A stretch of 64,000 nt of DNA from Alitta virens (GCA_932294295.1 OW028574.1:30884145-30948144), one strand, 5' to 3'; positions 36,801-48,060 are shown, counted from the stretch's first letter. Notes: generated by a model not told the origin, from the letters alone. Numbers and translations: made by a program.

Positions 36801-37560
36801 ATTTTCTCAGGTACTTGGGGCTCTTGCCGGTGAATATGTTATGCTTTCATTCTTATCTCAACAGGTCTGTTTGGCGACCAATTCCAGCTCACGAAATTAT
36901 TATGCTTCTTAAAATAAGGTGAATAACATTAAACACACTATTTTCTTTCAAATCTTGTTTCATATTTTATCTGGAGATGATGACTCATCAATGCAGTAGT
37001 AGAAGAAGACATGGAAAGTTTACACATCAATTCTACCAAGTGTAATTGACACAAACTTACTGGTATTTGCAATCCTCAGTTTTCACTCCCCTTTCGCGAG
37101 TAAAAATTCGTTCTTGCAGTTAAGCGCCAATTTGCAATAAGGTCGGCGAGGATTTCCAGATGATTAAAGTTACACAATGCCTCTTGCCAGATGGAAGGTC
37201 CCTCATCATGGCATTGTGCTTGACGGGTTGGCCACGCACAGCATTCCTTGGTTTTCTTACAGCAAATTTCACAGGAGTGACATTTGAGTGATGGAACATT
37301 CACCCAGGTGGCATTAACAGAATTGGTTGCTTACCTCAAGGAGAATTCTTCTCTTTGGCTGCTGTCAATGCCTTTCACTATACTGTGTAGTTTTTCTTTC
37401 TAAGATAACTTTCTAAGATAGTCTGAACGATCGTACAAAGTAGTGCAACTATTGCGATATTATTCAGGGAAACATGTACATGGCTTTTTTGTTTAAAACA
37501 ATTTGATAATTATTTTAGCGTTAATCTCCCCACCTTTCATGAAGAATCAACTGAAACTAT
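36801..37560. other. No gene seen
   Basis: Short frames only; the frame at 37076-37303 (minus) has six cysteines but no spacing I recognise. Confidence 0.4.
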
Positions 37561-37709
37561 ATGGCCAAATGTGCCACTTGCGTTTTCCATGAGAAGGATA
37601 AACGCATGGAAAACGCATGGTTTTTAGCTAAATATAATGAGGCTAAAGCCATGCGTTTTCCATGCGTTTATCCAAACGCATGGAAAACGCACGTGGCACA
37701 ATTGGCCAT
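37561..37709. mobile_element. Near-perfect hairpin MITE with repeated acgcatgg motif
   Basis: The ends ATGGCCAAATGTGCCAC and GTGGCACAATTGGCCAT are inverted repeats. The inner sequence continues the palindrome with GCGTTTTCCATG and aaacgcatggaaaacgcatg in alternating orientation, leaving a ~20-bp centre (aaatataatgagg). The whole 149 bp can fold as one hairpin. It has no coding capacity; the flanks allow at most a short TA-type duplication. Confidence 0.85.
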
Positions 37710-37950
37710 GTACAATAGGAATATAGAAAAGAGTAAGTTGATAATTATTATATTTATTATAGACTAGCTGGGCTGTGATTTAATGCTAAAACTTTGTTAA
37801 TTCTGAAATTGTGCTGCTCAGTGCGTTTGTATGGAACAGAAAATAACAAAGATCAAATGACAAGAAACGTTCATTTTGATGCATGTATTAAGATGGAATC
37901 AGTAATTTTGTCATTCAAGAGACATGGCTGTTTACAACCAATTTCATAGA

Positions 37951-38068
37951 CTTGTAAACTCTACTCCAGAGCTCGTTTGTGAATGCAGGATTTTCATTGG
38001 CTGAGGGACTGCCCTAGCCAATAGGAGTCCTGGATTCGTATGACATCCTCTGGAATTTAGTTTCCAAG
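37951..38068. mobile_element. Palindromic CRE/CCAAT element, copy 2
   Basis: Best-preserved copy for the centre: CATTGGCTGAGGGACTGCCC followed by TAGCCAATAGGAGTCCTGG, a clear palindrome. The ends are cttgtaaactctactccaga and ctggaatttagtttccaag. The CRE-like positions are mutated here (atgacatcctc). Across five copies the layout is CTTGGAAACTAAACTCCAGA, TGACGTCA, GTGAATCCAGGACTC, ATTGGCT, centre, then the mirror image. Confidence 0.8.
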
Positions 38069-39129
38069 TAAATGCAATTGGCTGTAATAGAGGGTAAATA
38101 TACACGGTGAAAATTCATTTCGGCAGGAGCTTGAACTGGCCGTTTACTGCGCTATATATATATATCGGTGGCCTAATATCGTGACATTGTGCTCATCATT
38201 GTCCAATGTGAATTTGTCACTGAAAGTCAGCATGGTCAGTGAGTTTAGCTTGGCGTGTGATTGGCAGTGATGCCCAGTATGGCAAATGTGCATGTGCGGA
38301 TTTTAGGCTGAACATGGAAAGACAATTTGGAGACAGACTCATCATTATGCATTGAAGCAAAATGTCGATGATCCTGTATAAGTTGCACAAATTTATTCAA
38401 TGTTTTTTTTTTTATAACCAGTCATACCCCTAAATTATAGGGAATTTATATGTGACAAACAGGTATTTGCCAGCTATAGCAACTGCTACATCAACATGCA
38501 AATATCAATGCCATTTAATAGATCTAGCTGTGATAAATAACATCGGAAATTTTCAATGCACCTATTTGTGTAAAATTTTATACAACAGTTATTGTTGCTG
38601 TACAGTGATCTTCATAAAACAACTTGCATGAAATAACTAATCACTGATTAAAGTTATGGCATTTCATGATTATAATGATTGTAACCCATGGAAAGTGTAA
38701 TGCTGTATTTTCGTTTCATAATGTCTACCTGGGAGCCTGCATGTTCACTGTGTAAGATCTTTAATCATATTATGGAAGAGTAATCGACCAACTTAAAATT
38801 CTGAGGCAATATTTCCTTTTCAAATTGATCCAGATCGGTGATTATCTCTTAGATAATGTAGTTTCCTAAGAAACTGAGCAGTCTATCTCGCAGAGATGGA
38901 TATTGGCCATTAATTTCGGTGGAGCAGGACAAAAAAGCATACCGTGAGATGATGAAGAGAGAGGAATGAATGGGAAGCCACTCGGATGAATTATCTTGAC
39001 AGATGCCACAGGGTGAAACTAAATTGACACCAAGACATGAACTGTTGGATGTAAGTTTACCAATACAAAAAATGTATTTTGAAGAGTCTAGACAAAGAGA
39101 TGGCTATAGATAGCCAATAGCTAAATACA
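38069..39129. other. No gene seen
   Basis: AT-rich, with a short (TA)n at about 38150 and a poly(T) run at about 38402. Confidence 0.5.
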
Positions 39130-39398
39130 GTTAGTTTCATTAAAAACGGCATGTCAAATTACATCTATGATGCTACCTGCCACTGTCTGGCTATAGCTGG
39201 CTACTCATAGCTGGATCTAAAAGTACAGATTCATAATATATTAGATAAATTGCTTACATTTGCCAAGATTTATATTTTTTCAGTAATCCGACTATATGCT
39301 TCGAGTAGGCAGAAGTGGCTGGCTTTAGCCAGTTATAGCTACAGCCAGGAATAGGTTGCTACAGCTGTATAGAGTCGACCATATTTTATAAAACTAAC
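39130..39398. mobile_element. MITE-like element, copy 1 (GTTAGTTT termini)
   Basis: Begins GTTAGTTTCATTAAAAACGG and ends ATATTTTATAAAACTAAC, imperfect inverted termini. Internally tatagctggct and agttatagctacagcc form further inverted pieces. A diverged copy is at 52524-52823. Confidence 0.7.
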
Positions 39399-40269
39399 TT
39401 TAGCTAGCAAGTTAACTGGCACCAATCTTTAAACACACTTCAAATGTGTCTTCTGTAACTGTGGTTGAACAGTGTGGTTCTCTTGATACTCAGTAGTGTG
39501 CTTTTTATATAAAAGCGTTTTTTGTAAAATCCCGCTTCACACCTTGACATACTCATATTTGTTTTTCAAATGGTCTGTCACTCATTTTTAAAGTCATACA
39601 CACATAGTGTGATGAGAGGCTAATCAAATATTTCTTTTTCGTTTCGTAGATTGTTTTGCATATTTTTTAGCAACCAAAGTAAGTAGAAGTTGAATGTTAT
39701 GACAACAAGACCTCCCATAACAATCGTAAAAAGAGAAACCTTTGGTAAATGTGTATCATGGTCCCAGATACAACAATATAGCAATTCGACGTCGGCCCAA
39801 GATCGGGCCAATGTCGGCATTAAGATCGGCCGAATGCCACTCATGCTCATCGGCGTCTGTTGTAGTTCAGTTGTAACTGTAGATAAATCCTGATATCTTA
39901 TGCTTTGGAAAGAGATGTATTTTATTTATATTCATATCACACAAAATCTTAAATTTTTAAATGCATAAACTGTATAATAGAAATTGAAGTACGTTAGTAA
40001 AAACGTACCTGTCACAGAGCAAGACTTGAACTCACCAACACGCATAGGAAGCAAGAACGCTATCCATTATGCCAATTCCTTGCAGTACTAATCGTATGAA
40101 AGAACTTGTTGCAAATTACAATATTGGAATAACTTGTATTTTCTTTTTTAATGCACCACAACATCATAATTCCGACACAACTTGAGCATGAAATATGTGG
40201 AATCACACGTAAGGGAGCCAGGTGAGCAAATTAGGCATAGGAAGTTATTTTTGTGACTCCATTAGTGTC

Positions 40270-40331
40270 GCCAGGATAGCTCAGTTGGTAACATGATGGC
40301 TTTCATGGCTGAGGTAGTGGGTTCAAATCAT
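40270..40331 (+). repeat. tRNA-like segment between LINE B and the arm
   Basis: GCCAGGATAGCTCAGTTGGT has a textbook A box (TAGCTCAGTTGG) and GGTTCAAATC (40320-40329) a B box 36 bp downstream. It is the most tRNA-like stretch in the window, but the D arm is short and the acceptor stem does not pair, so a tRNA pseudogene or SINE head is more likely than a working gene. It abuts the broken 3' end of the LINE B coding sequence. Confidence 0.6.
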
Positions 40332-41329
40332 TTTGATTTTGTTTGTGTTGGTTTGTGCTGCTAACTGCTTTGGACGTTGAAAGATAATGTAATTGTTTTT
40401 TTCTGTATTTAATGATAATTTATTTGTTTGAAACCAGGTATTTATAGTATTTAAATTTAGATTAATTTCAGGTATGAGAAGGTCTATATTTTCACCTGTG
40501 AATAAACAATTTGTGTCGTCTGCAAAGAGGATCATATGATGGTTGCTATTTGCTTTATTTAGGTCATTTAAATATATTATAAATAGCAGGGGTCCTAAGA
40601 TAGACCCCTGCGGGATGCCACAAGTAACTGTTTTTCTATTTGAACATTTGTTGTAGTTTACAAACTGTATTCTATTGTGAAGATAACTAGAAAACTATTG
40701 CAATGTAATGCCTCTAATGCCGTAATGATTTAGTTTCTGTAGTAGGATGTTATGATTTATTGTATCGAATGCTTTTGCTAAGTCAAGAAAGATGCCTAAA
40801 CAGTATTTATTGTTTGTCAGTGCTTTTACTATTTTGTCTTGCATTTCTAATATTGCTAATTCAGTAGATCGGTTTTCACAGAAGCCAAATTGCGAGGGCA
40901 AGAGTATGTTGTGTTGAACTATGAATTTATAGAGTCTTCCATGCTCAGGTTTTTCAAGGATTTTGGAGAAAGTCGGAAGAAGTGATATGGGCCTGTAGTT
41001 TTTGAACAAAGTAGGACCATTTGATTTATAAATGGTATGTACTTTAGATAATTTAATTTCAGTTGGAAATATTCCCTTTTCAAAAGACAGATTAAAAAAA
41101 GTTGCATATTGTCATCATTGCAGAGTTGTTCTCAAAGGGCATTATAAACTCCATATCCATAGGATGATATACACTGTGAGCAGCAGTGGACATTTCCAGT
41201 ATTTTGTGATGTGTGTTAGTGGCTGTGCTATTGCATTCAGTGAGCAGGATTTTAAAAATTTTGGACTTATGTCATCGTGTCCACTACTGGATTTAGCTTT
41301 TAGAAGCATCATAATTGTAACTATTTTCT
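40323..41329 (-). pseudogene. LINE B: reverse transcriptase, 3'-truncated (Jockey/Rex-like)
   Basis: From 41012 the frame reads KNYRPISLLPTFSKILEK, LPSQFGFCENRST, FLDLAKAFDTINHNILL (about 40790-40740), then one stop at about 40695, CGIPQGSILGPLLFIIYLND (about 40620-40560) and FADDTN (about 40530-40513), the catalytic box. It continues to NTINTWFQTNKLSLNTEKN and then breaks off at 40323 against a tRNA-like segment. The thumb and C-terminal region are missing and there is no tail. Upstream (41329-41010) the frame is shifted, with VHTIYKSNGP readable. Retrotransposons normally lose their 5' end, so the 3' loss is unusual. Confidence 0.88.
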
Positions 41330-42612
41330 CAGGTGTTATTCACTATATTATTGTGAGGTAGGAAATCCGTGGTTGATGCTTTGGTTAGTGGAATTGGTTC
41401 AGCTAGTGGAGGACCTGCATTAATTAAATAACTGTTGAATTTATTTGATACGTCTCTTGTATCTGTGATATTTTCATCATTATATTTGAAGTAATTTTTG
41501 AAGTCAGACTTATATCGTTTTTGATTGAGTAATTTGTTGATATTTTTCCAGGTTTCTTTTTCCATTCATCGAATTTCTTGTGCCAGTGAAGTTTCTTTGC
41601 ATTTCTAATAGATTTTTTTTTGTATGTGGTATATTGTGCATTGGCGTTTCTGTAGTCATGTTTATTTTTTGCTTTTCTAAGTTTGGCATGCAATTTATCT
41701 TTGGTTTTTAGTGAAGTAAGGATCCCTATACTTATCCATGTGTTTCTTTTATGTTTGTATTTGTTGAATCTCTTTTTTATTAATGGCATGTGAATGTTTC
41801 TAAGCATAATGATTTTATTTAGGAATATTTCATAAGCCAAGGATGGGTCATTGCACGCATATACATTAGAAAAGTCAGTAGATTCAAGTGTCATGTTAAA
41901 GTTCTGCATCGATTGATTGTTTATTTTTCTATATTTTATGTAACGTGATTGTATATTAAGTTTTGTTTCTTTTTTTAGCACACAAATGTTTCGGAAGTGA
42001 TCACTTACATCAGTTGTTATTGTACCAGCTTGTATTTCACAAGATGGCATATTACAATAGACATGATCTATAAGCATAGCAGAATTTAAGGTAACCCCGG
42101 TAGGAAGTGTTATGCGGGGAGTTAATGAATTGGAAATCATCATGTCAAGGAATTTTGCCGTTGGCTCTTGATCATTAGTTTTCAGTAGGTCAATATTAAA
42201 GTATCCAAATATAACTATATCCTTGTTTTCTCTGCTAATAGTTTCAAGGAGGGATTTCATATGACATCTAAATACAGAAATGTTATTGTAACTTGGAGAG
42301 CGATATACAGTACCAATTATAGTATTCTTTTTGCTATTTGATTGTGATATCACTTCAATGAAAAGACAATCATATTTACCATTTGTTTCACTAGGAAATG
42401 ACAAGTCAGGTCTTGCTATAAATGATAGATCTTCTTTCACATAAATCGCTATGCCTCCTCATTCTTTCCTACTAGGTTTATGCTTAAAAGTATCTTGGTA
42501 GTGTTCAAAATGTAGCAATTCTTCTAATTGACCATTTGCCCATGTTTCGGTAAAAGTTAGGATGTCAAATGAGTAGTTGGTTGATTCTTTAATATTTTGC
42601 AAGAATAAGTTA
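41329..42612 (-). pseudogene. LINE B: endonuclease and linker
   Basis: An APE-type endonuclease reads from 42612 with FDILTFTETWANGQ (TETW motif), an in-frame stop at 42461-42459 just before GGIAIYVKEDL, GTVYRSPS (about 42315), IVIFGYFNIDLL (about 42215), LIDHVYCN (about 42070) and VSDHFRNI (about 42005). The GDFN catalytic Asp is replaced by Tyr (GYFN), which should abolish nicking. The frame continues as linker to about 41500, and in a second frame (41565-41329) TWKNINKLLNQKR and AGPPLAEPI. The first 5' part is lost at the arm junction. Confidence 0.88.
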
Positions 42613-42648
42613 ATCATACCAAGACTAACACTGCCAAATCCCATGTGA

Positions 42649-42715
42649 CTTGTTAGTGTAGTGGTTAAAGCGATCAGGTAGGCGTATTGAGGGTGTCTTA
42701 CCCGTTCTGAATCAC
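42649..42715 (+). repeat. tRNA-like segment at inner end of arm B
   Basis: TTAGTGTAGTGGTTAAAGCG as A-box region and ccgttctgaatcac as degenerate B box. Counterpart of 19473-19540. Confidence 0.55.
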
Positions 42716-42917
42716 TTTTCATTTGTAAATTGAATTTAATATAAGTGACACGATCATGGCGGGCTTTTTTCATTGAAATAAAATTGTGCGAGTCCTACTC
42801 GACCAGTGTGATATAAAAATATACATTTTGTACAATTATCCAGTGTTGGGGTGGTGTTAAAGTTCATCCAACTGTATCTTAACAGTCTTAGCAAGGACCA
42901 CGATATAAACTTCATGG

Positions 42918-42978
42918 CTGTTTGGTGTAATGGATAGCACTCATTCCTCCAAATCACAACGTCCACAGTTTGAATCCC
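42918..42978 (+). repeat. tRNA-like segment in arm B
   Basis: TTTGGTGTAATGGATAGCAC then GTTTGAATCCC. Single copy here; duplicated in composite A (18988-19275). Confidence 0.65.
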
Positions 42979-43123
42979 TATTCAGTTCTAATAAATTGAT
43001 GGTCTTACTCGCGGCTATTTACTCTTCAGATATCTTCTTTTTTTATATCCACAAATATTTTATGCAGACCATAGCGGCTGAAACTACTGTTATGGCAGCA
43101 ACACCTTTATTGGGAGAATTCCT

Positions 43124-43192
43124 TGCCCTGGATTCGAACCTTTGACCTTGCTGGCATGGTGAGTAGAGTGTACTATAGGCTTGAGAAGCTAT
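43124..43192 (-). repeat. tRNA-like segment near outer end of arm B
   Basis: Minus strand B box GGTTCGAATCC (43142-43132). Counterpart of 18802-18858. Confidence 0.55.
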
Positions 43193-43310
43193 TAATGCAA
43201 GTCATGCTGGTATTCTGACGTGGGGCCGATGAGCAGAATGATGCTGGGCCAACACCTGTTAACGACTATTTGCCAACCAATCGGACTGATTTGGAATGCT
43301 ATCTGGGGTG

Positions 43311-43410
43311 TGGACTTCAAGCCTTATCTCATCATTACGTCTGCCTCTGGCAGCTGGTCATATAAGCTGACTTAGCTTCAGACCCAGTAGCATTGAGACA
43401 TTGAGACATT
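43311..43410 (+). repeat. Repeat fragment, family of 31995-32215 and 58674-58760
   Basis: Shares gtggactTcaagccttatct, ctggcagctggtcatataag and cagtagcattgagacatt with the other two copies. It starts 3 bp from the end of composite B. Confidence 0.75.
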
Positions 43411-44249
43411 AGACATTAGACATACAATAAATACCACACTGTTCTTTCTGTCAGTCACAAAAGCTGAATGCCTGATGTGAGGCACTGCGCAACCAATTTC
43501 TGCTGACAAAGACGAGAAAAATGCCTGGTATGGTTGAAAGAGGACCTGGCTTAGAGTTAAGCATTGTATTATCCAGTCAGGGAGAGGGATGTGCAGATTA
43601 GACCTATAGCGGACTAAATGCTGATGCGGTGGTGCTTGAAGCACCCGATGAATGATGCAACAGTTCAGTGGACCTCTTTGGACCAGCCAGCTTGGGCCTT
43701 TTCATTGGATGTTCATCCATACGCTCATATTGTCATAAGAAATCAAGGATGAGAAGCACGAAATTGAATCCATGACCTGACTTCAATCACTAAACGATGC
43801 ACCGTTGAACACAGACCATTGCTCATTTAAGCGCAATCACTCACTCAGATTATATAATCCTAGCACTGTATATTTCAACATCCAGTAGCAGTAGTAGCTT
43901 CAGTGATGAATAACATAACTTCACAACATCATATAAGGCCTCAAACTTTTGGGACAGCAGCTAAGACTTCCTTGCTCCTGTCATCTTCAAAAGGGTAATC
44001 TGTTACAAGGACGTAATGGCTGTCTGAAAAAAAAATAAAAATAAAAATCAATATTCTATCTATTCTTACTTCAAATAGTCTGTGAAGGAATAAAATCATA
44101 GCTTTAACGAAAAAAACAAAGTAAAAAATCGCAGTGTAAAATCTGCCGTAACAGCATTTGGCAAAATTTTAATATTCTTACATCAAATATGGATTTGCCG
44201 CCATTACCAACACACGCATAGACTATCAAGTCCGTCTCACAGACTGGGG
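43411..44249. other. No gene seen
   Basis: Short frames without motifs; an A-rich run at 44027-44050. Confidence 0.5.
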
Positions 44250-44368
44250 CCCAGGTAGCGTTCCAAATCTGGCAAAGGTCATTTCGATATCGGCAGCCGT
44301 CAATGCAAAATTGTTTCAACATCGCCGACATTGCCCCGAAGTTGATACGATTTGGAATGCTAGCTGGG
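44250..44368. mobile_element. 119-bp MITE with the same termini as composites A and B
   Basis: Starts CCCAGGTAGCGTTCCAAATC, ends GATTTGGAATGCTAGCTGGG. The interior has atcggcagccgtcaatg and atcgccgacattgcccc, like the subterminal gatcgg/ggccc repeats of the large copies. A solitary end (gcgcccagatagcgttccaaatc) follows at about 44516. Confidence 0.8.
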
Positions 44369-44593
44369 GGTTACCCACAACTAAGACAAGCATAACAGGA
44401 TATAAACGTTTCAAAAATAAAATATTTTCTTGTCATGTGGTAGACAATGTTTGGGGTGAAGTCAAGAGGCTTTGCTGAAGTTTTTTCAGCCTTTCTTGGT
44501 ACATTCTTGGTGTAGCGCCCAGATAGCGTTCCAAATCATTTCATATGTCACATGAACTTCATGCTGTAGATCATGCTTACAGCAGATTTCATA

Positions 44594-44718
44594 GACATAG
44601 AAACTATACTCCAGATGACACACATCATGTAAGTCTATGAGTCCCATTGGTTAAGGCATTCTCTCAGACATTGGGTGACCTAGATTAACATGACGTCATC
44701 TGGAGTTTAGTTTCCAAG
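44594..44718. mobile_element. Palindromic CRE/CCAAT element, copy 3
   Basis: gaaactatactccagatgac on the left, cccattggttaaggcattct in the centre, and an intact aTGACGTCAtctggagttta on the right, closing with gtttccaag. Confidence 0.75.
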
Positions 44719-44759
44719 TCTGCGGTAAGAATCTTAGTAGTGTATGCTTTGTAAATAAA

Positions 44760-45320
44760 AAAAATCCAGCAAATAAAACCTGTGCAAAATGGAAGCAGGA
44801 CAGCGCGTCAATGCTGATCAGGAAATTGCATGACAACACAACCGTACTTGGTCTTCGCAACACCACATTGTGTAGAAAAGCCCGTGGCAGAAGGTTCACT
44901 TTCAGCATAGGATGGTCAATGGACTTTATTGTTCAAATTTTCTTCTGCTGCACGAAAGAAATATAAAGATGGCTGATTTCTCCACAAAAAAATACCCTCT
45001 GACTGCTTTATGCAGCAAACAGTTATTGGGATTGTTGGGAACTATGCTCCTTTTGTGTGGGAAGTTATTGGGCGGTAATGTTGGTGAATGACCTGAGGGA
45101 CCCTTCTTGCTTCTGTCACAAAAAAACTATAAACAGTCTCTGAGGCTTTGAGCAGAGGTCATTGGAGGTGCAAGAAGAAGTGCTTGGAGGTCACCAGTGT
45201 CTAAGGTCATTAGTGACAGGAAGAGCCAGGAAGAAAACTGCCACAAGAGGTCAAAAATCTGATAGGCTACTTCCATCCATGGGAAATATCAGCTGTATGA
45301 GCACATGGTAATCGCAGTGA
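44760..45320 (+). repeat. Interspersed repeat, copy 1 of 3
   Basis: Shares gggaagttattgggcggtaa, gaatgacctgagggaccctt, agaagtgcttggaggtcac and cttccatccatggg with 47140-47380. The block caatgctgatcaggaaattgcatgac (in parts) is also at 61890. No coding potential. Confidence 0.75.
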
Positions 45321-47139
45321 CTAATGTTACTGCGTTTTGTGGGAAAAAGATCATTTGACACCAGTAAACAATAAGATGCTTGTAGGCACATTTTCGTGGC
45401 AGATTTAGCTTTTTCCAATTTGTGCTTAGCTGATAATTTGAATTCCATGACGTAATGTATCCTGGTGCCTTAGTATGATAGCACAAAAGTCAGTTTTATG
45501 CAAAACTTTTTATTGTTCGTTTGTATACTTTTTGAAGCTCAGTTGTGCTAGTAATGCAAGGCAGGTCAATTGTCTTTTCCTGGAGTGATATGGAAAACAT
45601 TGACCAGTCACTTTGAAAGAGAAAATTGGACCTCTGTAAAACATTGATTTTTTGTTGACAATTATTCTACCTTGTATCATTTCATGGAAAGGTAGCAGAT
45701 GTCATATTTGTTAGGGAGTTTATAAATATGGATTAATTTCGGCAAATTAAGCGCTGGAGAGCAATTTTATTGAATCTAGCGCTATACAAATTACCAATTA
45801 TAATCTTCTTTTTTTAATCCGGTAACATCTTACTTTTGTGATCCAATGAAATACCTGTATATTTTATTGTACAAACAGAAACCTGCAACCACTACATATT
45901 TGCAGAGCTTGAGTTCTCTGTCATACATGTGCAACTTGGTGTGTATGGATTCAGAGCATGCAATATCATATTACCCCATATAATACATAATATTGATTCT
46001 GCGTGTCATACTTTCTCTCATGCAACATCTTACCAGATGAACATGGACCAGTGGGAAAATGTAACAACATTGGTATCCAGAAGATCAATTGACATGACAC
46101 ATACAAAATGATGGAATAGTTTGATTAATACAGGCTCTACATCTTCAATCTATTGGTTCTACCATGTACTGCATCTTATAGAAATCACAGATACATGTAT
46201 TTGAAGACAGGCGTCACGAGTAATCTGTAATTCTTACTGTGAAATTCTAGTTTTGATTAAAGCTGCATTGTCTGTCAAAATTACAATTGTCTGAAAATTC
46301 ATCAAATTGTTGAAAATCACCGTATTAAATCGAGGCACACTAAATTTGTGTAAGCTAATGATTCTAAAAGGCATTAATTGTAAAAAATAAATGATGCATT
46401 GAGAGAAAATCCAGACCAAACCATTGGGAACACAATGGATATGGCATCCCTATCCATGGTTCAGTATTGTGACATCATCACTTGGTTTGTTTACATGGTG
46501 AGTTTTTGATGGCATGAAAAACTCTATTAATATTATTTATTTTAACTTAAATAGTACATTTTGTGCACAAACGGGCGTTTGAATGTACTAAATGTGGAGA
46601 CAAACCAGCCTTAATATGAAGCTTTGCAAGAATGATATCTCTGAAACCTGTAATATTTGAACCATAGCTTATGACATAAATATAGGGGGAAACCCTTACT
46701 TTCATATTGTTCAGTGGTCAATGTCTCAATGCCTTCTGAATTTTTATCAGCTTCAAATATTGGATGCCCGTGACACTAATTATATGTTCCTAGTGTGACA
46801 TGTTGCAATATGTAAATGTAGTAGGCATTGCAGGAAGGCCTTGCTCAAGATGGCGCATAATGGATGCTTTCCATGAGTGAATCCTGTAAAGCTGGCGATC
46901 GAAAATTCAGATCGAAAAGCCATATACGTCAAGGTCGATCAGGCCATGACATCATTGTGAAAAAGAAAACTACCTATGGTACACACTTGTTAAGGTTGGC
47001 ACAGGAATTATCTGTGATTTTGTAGAATTCTATATTACAGTTAAACCGATATCCTATTGATGGCTTGACCCTGTAGCACCGACTCTGTCTTGTGTTGCAG
47101 ACTCAACAAAGAAATAGAACAATTGTTCGGAGATGTTGC
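45321..47139. other. No gene; one old repeat copy
   Basis: 45880-46140 has tatttgcagagcttgagttctctg and ccccatataatacataatat. These recur diverged at 48930-49050 and 49690-49930. A 'tgtcttgtgttgcag' acceptor-like site at 47100 has no recognisable exon after it. Confidence 0.45.
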
Positions 47140-47380
47140 CCCTGTGTTGGGAAGTTATTGGGCAGTAATGCTGCTGAGTGACCTAAGGGAGCTTGTGCTT
47201 CTGTAACAAAGAACTTTAAGAAGTGTCTGAGCAGAGGTCTTTGGAAGTCCCAGAAGAAGTGCTTGGAGGTCACTGGTGCCCAAGGTCATTTGTGGCAAGA
47301 AAAAGCAGGCAGAAAACTGCCCCAGGGAGGTCAACAATCTGATTGGCTACTTCCATGGAAACGGAAACAGGGGAGAAGCT
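47140..47380 (+). repeat. Interspersed repeat, copy 2 of 3
   Basis: Same family as 44760-45320 and 61850-62640, with gggaagttattgggcagtaa at the start and ctacttccatggaaacgg at the end. Confidence 0.8.
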
Positions 47381-47824
47381 GGTAGTAGAGACGACTTGCG
47401 ATGGACCTCCCTTGGAAATTACTATTATATTGTAATATATTAGATTTCTATGTAGCTTCTAGTGTACAACTGACCAGCATGATGAAGAAAGGAATCCTCT
47501 GTGTCAGTTATATATGAGATTTGATCAATTAAACAATATATGGTCATTCCACAGAAACCCCTGGCACCCAACTTTCAAGTGTGATTATAACATGCAAAAT
47601 GGTTTTAATAACATGAATGTGATATGAGGATAGGCAGACCAATGTTAAGATACATTCAAGAAATCTTGGCAGGGGACTGCCAAAACAGATATTTTGCTTC
47701 TTTTTGCTGTAAAAGGCAGCAAAAATTGCATGTCCCGCTCTTCATTTTACATATCAATTTACCTTACTCAATGAATGTATTACTAAGTTAAAATTTTAAA
47801 TCATTTATAATATTCACATAGATA

Positions 47825-48060
47825 TTAATCAGGAGAATTTGAATTATCAACTGGTGAAGAAAAATATGAAATAGTTCCGGTAACATTTTCCATTTGTTTT
47901 TGTGTGTCCACAGAATCAATGTTTCTCTTGTCGCCGAAGTATATTAAACACTCCAGTACCTTTCCTGGGTAGGTATATATTAAAATGCCGCTAGTTATAA
48001 AAAGACAAAACTTGTGAGGTCTATGCACTTTCCAGATGATGACACTGGTATGGGGGACTT
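47825..48060 (-). CDS. Unrecognised frame, possible last exon
   Basis: Reads SVIIWKVHRPHKFCLFITSG with a short hydrophobic stretch, then LIYTYPGKVLECLIYFGDKR and a polar tail ending in SPVDNSNSPD and a stop. It could follow an acceptor at 'cataccag' (about 48045). No family is recognised, and a competing frame lies on the other strand. Confidence 0.15.

Larger units (their letters stand above)
39763..43307 (-). mobile_element. Composite element B: same arms as A, different LINE core
   Basis: Read on the minus strand it starts CCCAGATAGCATTCCAAATC (43307) and follows composite A through the left arm to 42613. The arm is about 695 bp here and about 899 bp in A; the difference equals one unit of A's 210-bp tandem duplication. 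The right arm (about 40262-39763) matches A's 22479-23001, and the end carries a ~9-bp insertion (acaacaata) inside the terminal repeat. The core (42612-40331) is a LINE of another family in the same relative orientation. Arm homology stops at the same base in both, after AGTCTTGGTATGAT. Confidence 0.7.

Noticed and set aside
36603..36922. Lys/Glu-rich frames in three phases
   Set aside because: Generated by the purine tract at 36722-36800.
40270..40331. Functional tRNA gene
   Set aside because: A and B boxes are good but the acceptor stem does not pair and the D arm is short; other similar segments are clearly repeat-borne.
41032..41361. 109-codon plus-strand frame
   Set aside because: Antisense shadow of the LINE B reverse transcriptase region.
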